Shown: piece by piece, positions 36,469 through 44,950 of the stretch
How positions within the stretch are numbered: the first letter of the stretch is position 1
Layout of the letters: every line of letters begins with the position of its first letter
From: Candidatus Dietzia intestinipullorum
Lineage (GTDB): Bacteria > Actinomycetota > Actinomycetes > Mycobacteriales > Mycobacteriaceae
Length of the DNA stretch: 64,000 nucleotides
Assembly: GCA_019119635.1 (NCBI GenBank)
Contig: DWWP01000029.1
Coordinates: 22,521-86,520 of the forward strand
Direction of reading: 5' to 3'
The notes under the pieces: generated by a model
The model's input: only the letters and a program-made list of their open reading frames with translations
Databases searched by the model: none
What the model was told of the DNA's origin: nothing
Made by a program: the position numbers and the translations under genes

Positions 36469-37575
36469 ATGACTCCTTCTCCCCGATCCCGTCCACGGAG
36501 TCGGTCCCTCCTCCGGTCCCGTGGCGCGGTGGCGACCTCTCTGCTGGCGGTGCTCGCCGGCGGGGCGGTGACGGGCGGGCTCATGGCCTCGGCGATGGAC
36601 GATCCGAACACGCCGGCCGCCGACCGGATCAAGGCGATCGTCCCCCAGGTCGACCCGCGCACCTTGTCCGGTCCGGCCTACGCGGACGCCGTGCCGGGAA
36701 CATGCCTGACCTGGGCCGTCGACGAGCGGGACCGCGTGACCTCATTCTCCGCCGTGGACTGCGCCGAGCCGCACCGCTTCGAGGTGGCCGGCCGGATCGA
36801 CCTCGACGAGGTGCCGGGCTTCGGCAGGGACGCCCCGCTCCCGGACCAGGACGCGCTCGCCACGGTGGGGACCGACCAGTGCATGCCGATGGTCGACGGG
36901 TACACCGGCGGCAGGCAGGTCGACCCGGAGGGCCGGTTCACCGGACTCGTCGTCCCGCCGTCCGCCGAGGGCTGGGACAAGGGCGACCACGCCGTGCTGT
37001 GCGGTATCGCCGCGTCCGAGCTCGACGGCCGCTCGGCCACGTCGACGGGCCTGTTCGCGGACGCGGACCAGCACCGACGCTGGGACGTGGGGACGTGCCT
37101 GGGCTTCACCCCCGAGGGACTGCCCGGTTCGCCGGTGCCGTGCTCGGACGACCACTCGATCGAGATCGTCTCCGACCTCGAGGTGACCGGGATCCTGCCC
37201 GACGAGCCCCTGCCCCCGGAGCCGGAGGTGCAGTCCGAGTTGACCGCGGACGCCTGTCACGAGGCCGGCGCCACCTATCTCGGTGGCGCCGAGGCGCTGC
37301 GCCAGAGCACACTCATCTCGACGCTGGTCCACCCCATCTCCCCGGTCTCGTGGGAGACGGGCAGCCGCACGATCAACTGCGGGCTCATGAAGGCCAACGA
37401 CGCGGGGGCGTTCTCGGTCCTCCGGGGATCCGCCCGCCAGAACGTGCTCATCGACGGCGCCGCGCCCGTCGCCCCGACCACCACGGCGATCCCCGCGCCC
37501 GGCGCGCCCGCCGACGACGCACCCGGAGACGGCGCCGCTCCGGGTGTCGTCCCGGTCCCCGGCGGCACACCATGA
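36469..37575 (+). CDS. Membrane-anchored protein with two septum-formation-like domains
   Basis: The 368-residue protein has a basic N-terminus, one membrane helix at about residues 20-42, and an extracytoplasmic part with two related Cys-containing domains. Each begins with a CLTW or CLGF motif, has a Cys followed by a histidine segment (CAEPHRFEV and CSDDHSIEI), and ends near a CGIA or CGLM motif, as in the septum-formation family (PF13845-like). An Ala/Pro/Gly-rich tail follows. M. tuberculosis Rv3835 is the positional counterpart. It overlaps the zincin gene by 4 bp (ATGA). Function is unproven. Confidence 0.8.
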   Translation: MTPSPRSRPRSRSLLRSRGAVATSLLAVLAGGAVTGGLMASAMDDPNTPAADRIKAIVPQVDPRTLSGPAYADAVPGTCLTWAVDERDRVTSFSAVDCAEPHRFEVAGRIDLDEVPGFGRDAPLPDQDALATVGTDQCMPMVDGYTGGRQVDPEGRFTGLVVPPSAEGWDKGDHAVLCGIAASELDGRSATSTGLFADADQHRRWDVGTCLGFTPEGLPGSPVPCSDDHSIEIVSDLEVTGILPDEPLPPEPEVQSELTADACHEAGATYLGGAEALRQSTLISTLVHPISPVSWETGSRTINCGLMKANDAGAFSVLRGSARQNVLIDGAAPVAPTTTAIPAPGAPADDAPGDGAAPGVVPVPGGTP

Positions 37576-37922
37576 GCATCGTCGTCGACGAGACCCGGTT
37601 CGAGACCCTCGTCGACGACGCCCTCGACTCGATCCCGGACCAGCTGTTCTCGGCCATGGACAACGTGGTGGTGCTGGTCGCCGACAGGCACCCCGAGGAG
37701 CCCGACCTGCTGGGCCTGTACGAGGGGGTCGCGCTCACCGAACGCGACACCACCTATTCCGGGTTCCTCCCGGACACCATCACGATCTTCCGCGGAGCGC
37801 TCTGCGATTTCTGCTCGACCGAGGAGGAGCTGGTGCACGAGGTCGCGGTGACCGTCATCCACGAGATCGCGCACCACTTCGGCATCTCCGAGCACACGCT
37901 CCACGAGTTGGGTTGGGGCTGA
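37572..37922 (+). CDS. Minimal metallopeptidase-like zincin
   Basis: The 116-residue protein has the zinc motif HEIAHHFGIS, followed by HELGW near the C-terminus, and matches the short DUF1025/minimal MMP-like family (M. tuberculosis Rv3836). It is acidic and has no signal peptide, so it should be cytoplasmic. Family members have the zincin fold, but protease activity is not established. The ATG overlaps the upstream stop (ATGA), which couples it to the septum-formation-like protein. Confidence 0.85.
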   Translation: MSIVVDETRFETLVDDALDSIPDQLFSAMDNVVVLVADRHPEEPDLLGLYEGVALTERDTTYSGFLPDTITIFRGALCDFCSTEEELVHEVAVTVIHEIAHHFGISEHTLHELGWG

Positions 37923-37947
37923 ACCGCCCCCACGGCCCCGCGTCCGG

Positions 37948-38580
37948 TCAGAACACCGGCGGTCCGGGATGGTCGCCCCACCGCGAGCAGGACCAGCCGC
38001 CACCGTCCGGCACGAGTTCGATCACCCCGCAGTTGGGCATCGAGTTGTCGAGCGCCCACTGCGAGGGCACGGCCCCGGCGAACACGGCGATCATCCGCAT
38101 GAGCGTGCCGTGGACCACCAGCACCACGTCGGTGCCGTTGTCGAGGTGGCCGGCCCGCAGCTCGGAGATCACCGGCATGGCCCGCTCCCGCACATCGAGC
38201 GCGCTCTCGCCGCCGGGCAGGCACGAATCGAGTCCGCCCTCGGCCAGCCAGTCCCGGACCACCCGGTGGTAGGCGAGCATGGCCTCGGAGTCGGTCCGCA
38301 TCTCGAACTCACCCGCCTGCACCTCGTAGAGCCCCGGCACGGGCTGCGTGGGCAACGCCATCTCGTCGGCGACGAGGCCGGCCGTCTCGCGCGCCCGGGC
38401 GGCCTCCGAGCTCAGGACCACCGACGGCGCGATGCCCGATCCCGCGAGTTCCTCGCCCACGAGTCGCGCCTGCTCGCGGCCGAGCCCCGTCAGGGGCGCG
38501 CCGGGCAGCGCGGTGTCGAGCGCGCCGGCCACGTTGGACGGGGTCTGCCCGTGGCGCACCAGGTGCAGTCGTGCGCTCAT
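37948..38580 (-). CDS. Histidine phosphatase family protein (phosphoglycerate-mutase-like)
   Basis: The 210-residue protein has the catalytic RHG motif at residues 9-11 (LVRHGQT), the general acid Glu in LYEVQAGEFE, and the second His in VVHGTLMRM. It would use a phospho-His intermediate to dephosphorylate a small metabolite. The N-terminal placement and length match M. tuberculosis Rv3837c. Its ATG overlaps the pheA stop by 4 bp (ATGA), so it is the second gene of a coupled pair. True mutase activity is unlikely because most such actinobacterial proteins are phosphatases. Confidence 0.87.
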   Translation of the reverse strand: MSARLHLVRHGQTPSNVAGALDTALPGAPLTGLGREQARLVGEELAGSGIAPSVVLSSEAARARETAGLVADEMALPTQPVPGLYEVQAGEFEMRTDSEAMLAYHRVVRDWLAEGGLDSCLPGGESALDVRERAMPVISELRAGHLDNGTDVVLVVHGTLMRMIAVFAGAVPSQWALDNSMPNCGVIELVPDGGGWSCSRWGDHPGPPVF

Positions 38581-39509
38581 CGCACGTCCTGCCCGCGGCG
38601 GATCGCCTCGACCCAGTCGAGGGCCCCGGCCGGGTCCGGTGGTGCCGAGCCGGCGCCGGACTCCGCCTCGGTGGGCCACGAGCCGAGGAAGCGCAGGCTC
38701 GCCGTCCGGCGGTGGAGCGACGCCAGCGCCGACGCCACCACCGTGTCGTCCACGTGCCCCACGAGATCCACGTGGAACAGGTAGGTGAAGCGTTCGACCC
38801 GCGTGGGCCGCGACTCGATGCGGGTGAGGTCGATGCCCCGGATCGAGAGTTCGGTGAGTGCCTGCACCAGCGAGTTGGGTTCGTGCGGGAGGCCGAACAC
38901 CACGGCCGTCCGGTCGGATCCGGTGCGCGCCGGCGGCGGAGCGGGGCGCCCCACCAGCACGAATCGCGTTCGCGCGCCGTCGACGTCGGCGACGTTCTCG
39001 GCCAGCGGGACCAGCCCGGTGATCTCCCCCGCGCGGGCGGGGGCCGCCGCGGCGTCAGCCGTGCCCCCGGCCACCTCCTCGGCGCCGGCCGCCGTGGAGG
39101 CGGTGGTCTCGATCCTCGCCTGCGGCAGGTGCTCGGACACCCAGTGCCGTACCTGCGCGGCCGCGATCGGGTGCGTCCGCAGGACCCGCACGTCCCCGGC
39201 GGCGGTGCCGGGCCGCACGAGAACGGAGAACACCACGTCGAGCTCCGTCTCGGCGAAGATCTGCAGTCGCGTCCCCACGGCGAGCGCGTCGCTGGTCGGG
39301 TTGACGGTGCCGTCGACCGAGTTCTCGAACGGCACACACGCGAAGTCGACGTCACCCGAGCGGACCAGGGAGAGCGCCTCGTCCGGCGAGCCGACCGGGA
39401 CCGCGTCCGCGCCGTCGAGCAGGGCGGAGGTCCGCGCGTCGGCGCGGAGCCGCTGCAGAGCGGCGTCGTTGAATGTTCCGGGGGGACCGAGGAAGGCGAC
39501 GGAGACCAC
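38577..39509 (-). CDS. pheA: Prephenate dehydratase
   Basis: The 310-residue enzyme makes phenylpyruvate from prephenate in phenylalanine synthesis. The catalytic domain opens with FLGPPGTFNDAAL and carries PFENSVDGTV and the TRF motif (ARTRFVLVG). The ACT domain has the ESRP Phe-binding motif (IESRPTRVERF), so feedback inhibition by phenylalanine is expected. GTG 39509 is chosen because TAGGCT ends 7 nt upstream. That hexamer begins with the TAG stop of the upstream gene. M. tuberculosis Rv3838c has the same neighbours. Confidence 0.96.
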   Translation of the reverse strand: MVSVAFLGPPGTFNDAALQRLRADARTSALLDGADAVPVGSPDEALSLVRSGDVDFACVPFENSVDGTVNPTSDALAVGTRLQIFAETELDVVFSVLVRPGTAAGDVRVLRTHPIAAAQVRHWVSEHLPQARIETTASTAAGAEEVAGGTADAAAAPARAGEITGLVPLAENVADVDGARTRFVLVGRPAPPPARTGSDRTAVVFGLPHEPNSLVQALTELSIRGIDLTRIESRPTRVERFTYLFHVDLVGHVDDTVVASALASLHRRTASLRFLGSWPTEAESGAGSAPPDPAGALDWVEAIRRGQDVR

Positions 39510-39516
39510 GACGACG

Positions 39517-39522
39517 AGCCTA
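39517..39522 (-). promoter_or_regulatory. -10 hexamer TAGGCT of pheA, sharing the upstream stop codon
   Basis: On the minus strand TAGGCT ends 7 nt before GTG 39509. Its first three bases are the stop codon of the gene at 39520-40071. Confidence 0.55.
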
Positions 39523-40071
39523 GCCAGCGTTCCCGCTCGGCGCGCTCCCCGCGAGGTCGGCCACCACGCGGTCGACGTCGGCGGCGGGGACGGCCACACA
39601 CGTCACCACGTCCCGGACCGCCTCCCGCGCCGACCGGTTGAGCCCCAGCAGCGCCCCCGGGTCGGGATTCGACAGCGCGGCGCGGACGTCCCGACCCGTC
39701 ATGGCGGCGACCGCCCCGGCGAGCAGGGCCCACACCTGTCCGGCATCGGCGGCCCGCGGGACCAGCCCCGAGCCGAATCCCACGCCGGAGTGTGCGGCCG
39801 CGATCAGCATCTGCACGAGCTGCTCGCCCGCGGCATCGTCGTCGGCCAGCCCCGGGGCCACGTCGACGAGCGCCGGGGTGCCGTCGGCGAGCACCGTCGC
39901 CACGGCGTCGAGCGAGGGCAGGCCGAGGTCCGGATCCGACCGGACGGGGACCGGGGCGGGGGCGGACCACCGGGCCAGGGTGGCGGCCAGGTCGGCCTCG
40001 GCCGCCACGAGATCCTCCACCAGATCCGGCCTGGCGGGCCCCCGCGACAGCAGTTCGAGTGACACCGTCAT
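39520..40071 (-). CDS. Hypothetical Ala/Asp-rich cytoplasmic protein
   Basis: I do not recognise this 183-residue protein. It is mostly helical by composition, rich in Ala, Asp and Val, without signal peptide, membrane helix or metal motif. Segments such as VWALLAGAVAAMTGRD and LLGLNRSAREAVRDVVTCVAV suggest amphipathic helices. Start is ATG 40071; GTG 40077 is an alternative. TAGACC lies 7 nt before the ATG but lacks the final T of a good -10. It precedes pheA directly and diverges from the gene at 40114. Confidence 0.65.
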   Translation of the reverse strand: MTVSLELLSRGPARPDLVEDLVAAEADLAATLARWSAPAPVPVRSDPDLGLPSLDAVATVLADGTPALVDVAPGLADDDAAGEQLVQMLIAAAHSGVGFGSGLVPRAADAGQVWALLAGAVAAMTGRDVRAALSNPDPGALLGLNRSAREAVRDVVTCVAVPAADVDRVVADLAGSAPSGNAG

Positions 40072-40099
40072 GCCCACAGGTCTACACCCACCGCGTTGC

Positions 40100-40105
40100 T
40101 AGTGT
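40100..40105 (+). promoter_or_regulatory. -10 hexamer TAGTGT of the 40114 gene
   Basis: TAGTGT ends 8 nt before ATG 40114, with no Shine-Dalgarno. Confidence 0.5.
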
Positions 40106-40113
40106 TTGCACTG

Positions 40114-40782
40114 ATGGGTCCCGACTCCGACGACGTCCCCGACGTCCCCGACGTCCCCGACGCCAACCGCCTCACCCCCGAGGAGCGGCGCGGTCCGCGC
40201 ACCCTGCAGGTGGCCCTGTTCCTGCTGGCCGCGCTGCTGTTGGTGTCCGTCGCGACCAACCCGGCGGCGGTCCTGCCGAGGGACTCGACCCTGGCCGGCG
40301 ACCATCACCTCGACGAGGAGTCGGGCCTGGAGATCGCCGTCCCGGTGGGGTGGCGGGTCAAGTCCGGCCCGGATTTCGGCTCGGTCGAGATGGTGCCGAC
40401 GGGCTCCAGTGGCAGTCACGGGACCCGGATCCTCGCCGGCAGGCTCGAACCCGGCAACGCCGCCGCCGCGATCGACGATGACCGTCAGGCGGCGATCACC
40501 CTGGCCGAGACGGTCCAGCAGTACGTCCTGCAGGTGGACGGCACACGCGACGAGCAGCGCACGGCGGAGGTCCGGAACGAGGCGGGCGGGGGCCGGTCGA
40601 TCTCGTACATCGTGGTCCCCTCCGTGCTGCACCAGGAGGACGAGGGCGGTCTGGTCTACACCGCGGTCTTCGGGGAGGGCGACGAGCGTTGGTGGCTCGC
40701 CTACCTGACCGATACCCAGCGCTCGGCCCCCGGTTCCCCGTGGGTGGACCGGATCGTCAACGACATCCGGCTCGCCGGGTGA
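40114..40782 (+). CDS. Membrane-anchored protein of unknown function
   Basis: The 222-residue protein has an acidic N-terminus with three VPD repeats (a 9-bp tandem repeat in the DNA), one membrane helix at about residues 31-50, and an extracytoplasmic domain of about 160 residues. That domain includes GLEIAVPVGWRVKSG, a pattern often seen in secreted PsbP- or DUF4245-like folds, but I cannot assign a family. The start is set by TAGTGT 8 nt upstream. The stop overlaps the CPBP gene by 4 bp (GTGA), so the two products may work together at the membrane. Confidence 0.7.
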   Translation: MGPDSDDVPDVPDVPDANRLTPEERRGPRTLQVALFLLAALLLVSVATNPAAVLPRDSTLAGDHHLDEESGLEIAVPVGWRVKSGPDFGSVEMVPTGSSGSHGTRILAGRLEPGNAAAAIDDDRQAAITLAETVQQYVLQVDGTRDEQRTAEVRNEAGGGRSISYIVVPSVLHQEDEGGLVYTAVFGEGDERWWLAYLTDTQRSAPGSPWVDRIVNDIRLAG

Positions 40783-41627
40783 GCGCCGAGGCCCGCGGGA
40801 CCCGGTGGTCGCGGATCTCCCCGGTGCGGGCCGTGCGCTCGGCGTTCGCCCACTACACTGCCCGGTTCGACCCGGTCACGGACCCCCGGCTCCGCCGACT
40901 GCTGATCTACGAGCTCGTCGTCGTCCTGATGGTGACCTTCGGCCTCTCGGGCCTCTATTCGGTCCTCGACCTGGTCTCCGCGCTCCTCGTCCCGGAGCCG
41001 CTGGCCGACCAGACCGCCACCCTCAACGCCGCCCGGTCGACCCACACCTGGCTGGACCTGGCCTATCAGCTCCTCGGGGTGGCCCGGCTCCTCGCCTGGG
41101 CGCTGCTGCCGCTGGTGCTGCTCGCGCACACCGGGGTCGGCCCGCGGCTCGTGGGACTGGCCCGGGACCGGCCGTGGCGGCAGGCGGGCCGGGCCCTGCT
41201 GCTCACCGCCGTCATCGGGATCCCCGGGCTCGCCCTCTACCTGGGCGCGGTCGCCGCCGGGGTCAACCTCCAGGTCGCGGCGTCCGGCCTCACGGAGACC
41301 TGGTGGCGGCCCGTGGTGTTGGTGCTCTCGGCGGTCGGCAACGGCGCCGCGGAGGAGATCCTCGTGGTGGGCTACCTCCTGGTGCGGCTGCGGCAGATCG
41401 GCGTCCCGCCCGCCCTCGCGCTCGCCGGCACCGCCCTCCTGCGGGGCTCGTACCACCTCTACCAGGGCTTCGGCGGAGGGTTGGGCAACCTCGCGATGGG
41501 TCTGGTGTTCGCCCTCTGGTGGATGCGGACCCGCAGCTTGTGGCCTCTCGTGCTGGCGCATTCGCTGCTCGACGTACTGGCGTTCCTCGGCTACGCACTG
41601 CTGGCCCCACATGTAACGTGGCTGTGA
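40779..41627 (+). CDS. CPBP-family intramembrane protein (ABI domain)
   Basis: The 282-residue polytopic protein has about seven membrane helices. The C-terminal half fits the CPBP/ABI glutamic intramembrane protease family: EEILVVGYLLVRLR for motif 1, YHLYQGFGGGLGNLAMG for motif 2 and a third His in LAHSLLD. The usual EExxxR is changed, with Val where Arg is expected, although the Glu pair and His residues remain. It may be a protease for prenylated or membrane substrates, or a non-proteolytic member. GTG 40779 overlaps the previous stop (GTGA). Confidence 0.82.
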   Translation: MSAEARGTRWSRISPVRAVRSAFAHYTARFDPVTDPRLRRLLIYELVVVLMVTFGLSGLYSVLDLVSALLVPEPLADQTATLNAARSTHTWLDLAYQLLGVARLLAWALLPLVLLAHTGVGPRLVGLARDRPWRQAGRALLLTAVIGIPGLALYLGAVAAGVNLQVAASGLTETWWRPVVLVLSAVGNGAAEEILVVGYLLVRLRQIGVPPALALAGTALLRGSYHLYQGFGGGLGNLAMGLVFALWWMRTRSLWPLVLAHSLLDVLAFLGYALLAPHVTWL

Positions 41628-41688
41628 GTACCGTGTGACCCTCGCCTCCACGGCGTTGTGTGACCCGCCGGTCGGGTCGGGCGGCAAG

Positions 41689-41694
41689 TAGAGT
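41689..41694 (+). promoter_or_regulatory. -10 hexamer TAGAGT of the LCP gene
   Basis: TAGAGT ends 8 nt before ATG 41703. Confidence 0.5.
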
Positions 41695-41702
41695 CCGATC
41701 CC

Positions 41703-43049
41703 ATGACCGACGACCCCAGGCGCCGGCACCTCACCCCGGAGGAGGCCGCCGAGCTCCGGCGACGTGCACGCGAACGTCGCGGCTACGCCGACCCCGGCGC
41801 CGCCCCCCGGCGCGCTGCAGGCCCCCGGGACGCCGCGCAGGGGCGCGGTCGCGCGGGTGGCGCCGGGTACCAGCCCCGGCAGCAGCCCGAGCCGCTGCCG
41901 CCGGACGAGCGGGCGCGGCTCCGTCGGCGGCTGGGGCAGAGCGAGGAGCCCCCGCGGGCCGCACCGCGCTCCCGACCCGCCGGTCGCGATCCCCGCCGCG
42001 CCCCCGTCGACCCCCGGAGGGACCCCCGCGGCGCCTCCGCGCCCCCGGTCCGGGAGCGTCGACCCGCCCGGGACCGTCGCGGTCCCCGCAGGCGCCGGGT
42101 CGGCCCGGTCCGGATCCTGGTCCTGGTGCTGGCGCTCGTGTTGACGCTCGGCGTGGTGAGCATGCTCTGGGCCGACTCCAAGCTCCAGCGGATCGACGCC
42201 CTGCCCGACTACCCCGGTCGCGGCGGCGACACCCCCGGGACCGTCTCGCTCCTCGTCGGCACGGATTCGCGCGACGGGATGACCGCCGAGCAGCAGGAAC
42301 AACTCGCCACCGGCTCCACCTCCGACGCCGGCGGCCAGCGCACCGACACAATGATGCTCGTCTACACCCCGCGCGGCGGTGGCGACACGATGATCATCTC
42401 GCTCCCGCGCGACCTCCTGGTGGACGTCCCCGGCTACGGGCAGAACAAGCTCAACGCCGCCTACTCGCTCGGCGGGCCGGCCCTGCTCACCCAGACCCTG
42501 GAGCAGCAGACCGGGATGCGGATCGACCACTACGCGGAGATCGGATTTGGCGGTTTCGCCGGGATCGTCGACGCCGTCGGCGGGGTCGACATCTGCATCG
42601 ACGAGCCGATCCAGGATCCGATGGCGGGCCTCGACCTGGCGGCCGGGTGCCAGACGCTCGCCGGCCCGCAGGCGTTGGGCTTCGTCCGCAGCCGCTACGG
42701 GTTCGCCGAGCAGGACCTCCAGCGCGTCCGCAACCAGCGGCAGTTCTTGGGCGCCCTCATGAAGAAGGTCATGTCGCCCGGTAACCTGCTCAACCCGTTC
42801 ACCGCCACGAGCCTGATCGACGCGGGCTCCGAGGCCGTCACCGTGGACACCGACGACCACGTCTGGGACCTCGGGCTGATGATGTGGCGGCTCAAGGGCG
42901 ACCCGCTCACCGTGACGGCGCCGGACGACGGGAACGCCTCGGGGTCGGTCGGCTCCTACCTGGTGTGGGGCCCCAGCACCACCGGGTTCTTCGACGCGCT
43001 CGCCTCCGGCGACACCCCGCCCCGGGAGCTTCTCCAGCAGGAGCCCTGA
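41703..43049 (+). CDS. LytR-CpsA-Psr (LCP) family glycopolymer transferase
   Basis: The 448-residue protein has a long, highly charged Arg/Pro/Ala cytoplasmic N-terminus (about 135 residues), one membrane helix near 137-158, and an extracytoplasmic LCP domain. Signatures are LLVGTDSRDG, RTDTMMLVY, SLPRDLLVDVPG and FVRSRYGFAEQDLQRVRNQ; these include the Asp and Arg residues that bind the pyrophosphate lipid. LCP enzymes attach arabinogalactan to peptidoglycan in Mycobacteriales, which suits this locus. No LytR_C domain is visible after it. M. tuberculosis Rv3840, in the same region, is also LCP-like. Confidence 0.92.
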   Translation: MTDDPRRRHLTPEEAAELRRRARERRGYADPGAAPRRAAGPRDAAQGRGRAGGAGYQPRQQPEPLPPDERARLRRRLGQSEEPPRAAPRSRPAGRDPRRAPVDPRRDPRGASAPPVRERRPARDRRGPRRRRVGPVRILVLVLALVLTLGVVSMLWADSKLQRIDALPDYPGRGGDTPGTVSLLVGTDSRDGMTAEQQEQLATGSTSDAGGQRTDTMMLVYTPRGGGDTMIISLPRDLLVDVPGYGQNKLNAAYSLGGPALLTQTLEQQTGMRIDHYAEIGFGGFAGIVDAVGGVDICIDEPIQDPMAGLDLAAGCQTLAGPQALGFVRSRYGFAEQDLQRVRNQRQFLGALMKKVMSPGNLLNPFTATSLIDAGSEAVTVDTDDHVWDLGLMMWRLKGDPLTVTAPDDGNASGSVGSYLVWGPSTTGFFDALASGDTPPRELLQQEP

Positions 43050-43075
43050 GTCGCCGGGCCCCTGCGCGGGACAGC

Positions 43076-43966
43076 TCAGCCGGCGGGCGTGATGGAGACG
43101 ATCCCCCAGGTGCCGTCCGGGTTCTGCTCCACCCGGACCCGCTGCCTGATCTCCACCGGCTCGGCGTCAGGGGGCAGTTCGGTCAGCGTCACCTCGAGCA
43201 GCGTCGGGGAGATCTCGGTGGCGTCCACGCAGTGCGTGGTCCCGTCGGCGACCTGTTCCACCCCGGCCGTGCGCACCCGGTCCGGGGACATGCGGCTCGA
43301 CGGGGAGACCGCGTCGAACGCCTTCTCCACCGACCGCTCGACGTAGTAGGCGTGGTCGAACGCGAGAACGGCGCCCGCGGGGCTGTCCAACGAGCCGGGC
43401 CCGGAGCCCACGGTCCGCCCGTCCTCCGCGACCGGCTCACAGGATCCGGCAGTGGCGGCTGCCGCGTCGGCCTCCGCCCCGTCCACGATGCCGCGGGTCG
43501 CCACGTAGCCGATCACCCCCGACCCGGCGAGCACCGCCGCCCCGGCCGCGGCGAACACGGCGATCCGGCCCCATCGCGGCGGGGTCCGCCCGCTCGTGGC
43601 ACCGGCGTCGGCGCTGATCGCGGGCGTGGGCGTGGGCTGCTGCGATTCCGCCCCGCGCAGCGGCAGGGTCGACAGGTCGTCATCGGGTCGCGGTGGCGGG
43701 CTCTGCTCGGCCGCCGACCGCTCCGGCGTGCGCGTACCCAGGGTGATGCGGTGGGGGGCGGTGTCGTCGGTCCCGGCCGTGCGTTCGGTCCCGGCCGTGC
43801 CGTCCCGGCCCTCCCCTGGCCCCGCCGGCATCGCGTCCGGCGCGGGGACGGGTGCGCCGGGGGCGGGACCGGACCGCAGCCACGGCGGGACGGTCACCTC
43901 GGGGAGTGCGGTCGGCTCGTCGTCGTCCGCCCTCGGTTGCTCGGCCACCCCGCCCCCTCGTGTCAC
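43076..43966 (-). CDS. Membrane-anchored protein of unknown function
   Basis: The 296-residue product has a disordered, acidic and Pro/Thr-rich cytoplasmic N-terminus (about 130 residues), a membrane helix at about 134-156, and an extracytoplasmic domain of about 130 residues with two Cys (GSCEPV and THCVDA). The segment AFDHAYYVERSVEKAF looks like an NTF2- or Mce-associated-like fold. I cannot name a family. GTG 43966 is given; GTG 43948, with GAGGGGGCG just before it, is as likely. TAGTAT at 44001-44006 (minus strand) is a candidate -10. Confidence 0.65.
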   Translation of the reverse strand: MTRGGGVAEQPRADDDEPTALPEVTVPPWLRSGPAPGAPVPAPDAMPAGPGEGRDGTAGTERTAGTDDTAPHRITLGTRTPERSAAEQSPPPRPDDDLSTLPLRGAESQQPTPTPAISADAGATSGRTPPRWGRIAVFAAAGAAVLAGSGVIGYVATRGIVDGAEADAAAATAGSCEPVAEDGRTVGSGPGSLDSPAGAVLAFDHAYYVERSVEKAFDAVSPSSRMSPDRVRTAGVEQVADGTTHCVDATEISPTLLEVTLTELPPDAEPVEIRQRVRVEQNPDGTWGIVSITPAG

Positions 43967-44000
43967 GACCGGTGGGGCGGCCCCTCGGCCGCCCGAGGAG

Positions 44001-44006
44001 ATACTA
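44001..44006 (-). promoter_or_regulatory. -10 hexamer TAGTAT before the 43966 gene
   Basis: On the minus strand TAGTAT lies about 34 nt before GTG 43966, in a short gap after the DUF5926 gene. It suggests a leadered transcript. Confidence 0.4.
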
Positions 44007-44041
44007 GAGGCCCCTGCTCTCCCGTGGGGGCCCGTTCCGGG

Positions 44042-44950
44042 TCAGCGCAACGTGACCTGGCGCGCCCGGAGGCCGTCGCGTGACGACCGCTCGTCCGAAC
44101 TGAGCGAGCCCTCCCGGGACAGCGCCTCGGTGAGTCGCGCGTCGAGCTCGGACAGCGCCGGCACCCACTCCTGGTGATGCATCTCCGTGTCGAGGTCGAA
44201 CACGGGCACCAGCACCCCGTGGGTCCGGAAGGAGCCCGCGAACCGCGACCCCTCGCCCAGGTGCAGGCCGCCGGCCGCGTGGACCCGCGCCAACGCGTCG
44301 AACAGCGCGTCCTCGTCCTCGGGCCGCACCCAGCGGATATGGGCCTTCTCGCCGGCGTCGACCCACCAGGCGGCCTCGATGCCCTCGGCCTCGATCCGCG
44401 CCGACGGCATCATGACCTCGTCGGCGTTCTTGACGGCCTGCGCGATCTCCGGCGACACCTGCGCGCCCTCGGCCAGCCACCACGAGAAGTCGTCGTGCAC
44501 CCGGATCCGGAGCGGCGCGTCCTTGTCCACCACGTCGGCGAGCGCTGGCGTCGCCTGCCCGGGCACCGCCGAGTTGAGCGTCTCGCCGCCCCCGGCCCGG
44601 GCCGCCCATTCCACGGCGTAGGCCAGGTCGTCCGCCGGATTGGGCCCGTGCACCTGGACCTGGAGACCCACGAGCGCGTCCCCGCCCAGGTCCTCGTCCC
44701 GGACCAGGCCCGCGATCGCCCCCGGGAGCACCGTGGCCAGCGTGATCTCGCGCTCGGTCCCCGGCGTGGTCAGGCGGGCGGTGGCCGAGGGGACGAACTC
44801 GCGCATCGCCACCATGTCGCATTCGCCGGCGAATCCGGCGAACGGACGTGGTTCGACCCTCAGTTCCTCCCGCTCGGCCGCACGCGCGGCGATCTTGGCC
44901 TGGCGTTTGCTGCCGGGCTTGGGCTCATTATGGCGATTCCGTCTTCCCAC
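44042..44950 (-). CDS. DUF5926 family protein
   Basis: The 302-residue protein starts with a basic segment (SKRQAKIAARAAE) followed by RPFAGFAGECDMVAMREFVPSA, the conserved opening of an actinobacterial family known as DUF5926. No signal peptide or membrane helix is seen. Conserved Trp/Asp-rich stretches such as DDFSWWLAEGA occur mid-protein. Function is unknown. GTG 44950 with GGGGA upstream is chosen; it overlaps the end of the glycerophosphodiesterase gene by 23 bp, so the two are probably cotranscribed. Confidence 0.75.
   Translation of the reverse strand: MGRRNRHNEPKPGSKRQAKIAARAAEREELRVEPRPFAGFAGECDMVAMREFVPSATARLTTPGTEREITLATVLPGAIAGLVRDEDLGGDALVGLQVQVHGPNPADDLAYAVEWAARAGGGETLNSAVPGQATPALADVVDKDAPLRIRVHDDFSWWLAEGAQVSPEIAQAVKNADEVMMPSARIEAEGIEAAWWVDAGEKAHIRWVRPEDEDALFDALARVHAAGGLHLGEGSRFAGSFRTHGVLVPVFDLDTEMHHQEWVPALSELDARLTEALSREGSLSSDERSSRDGLRARQVTLR

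Noticed and set aside
34749..37571. Long plus-strand frame reading into the zincin gene
   Set aside because: Only the part from 37572 is a real protein; upstream it lies antisense to serS and the ankyrin gene and out of frame in the septum-like gene.
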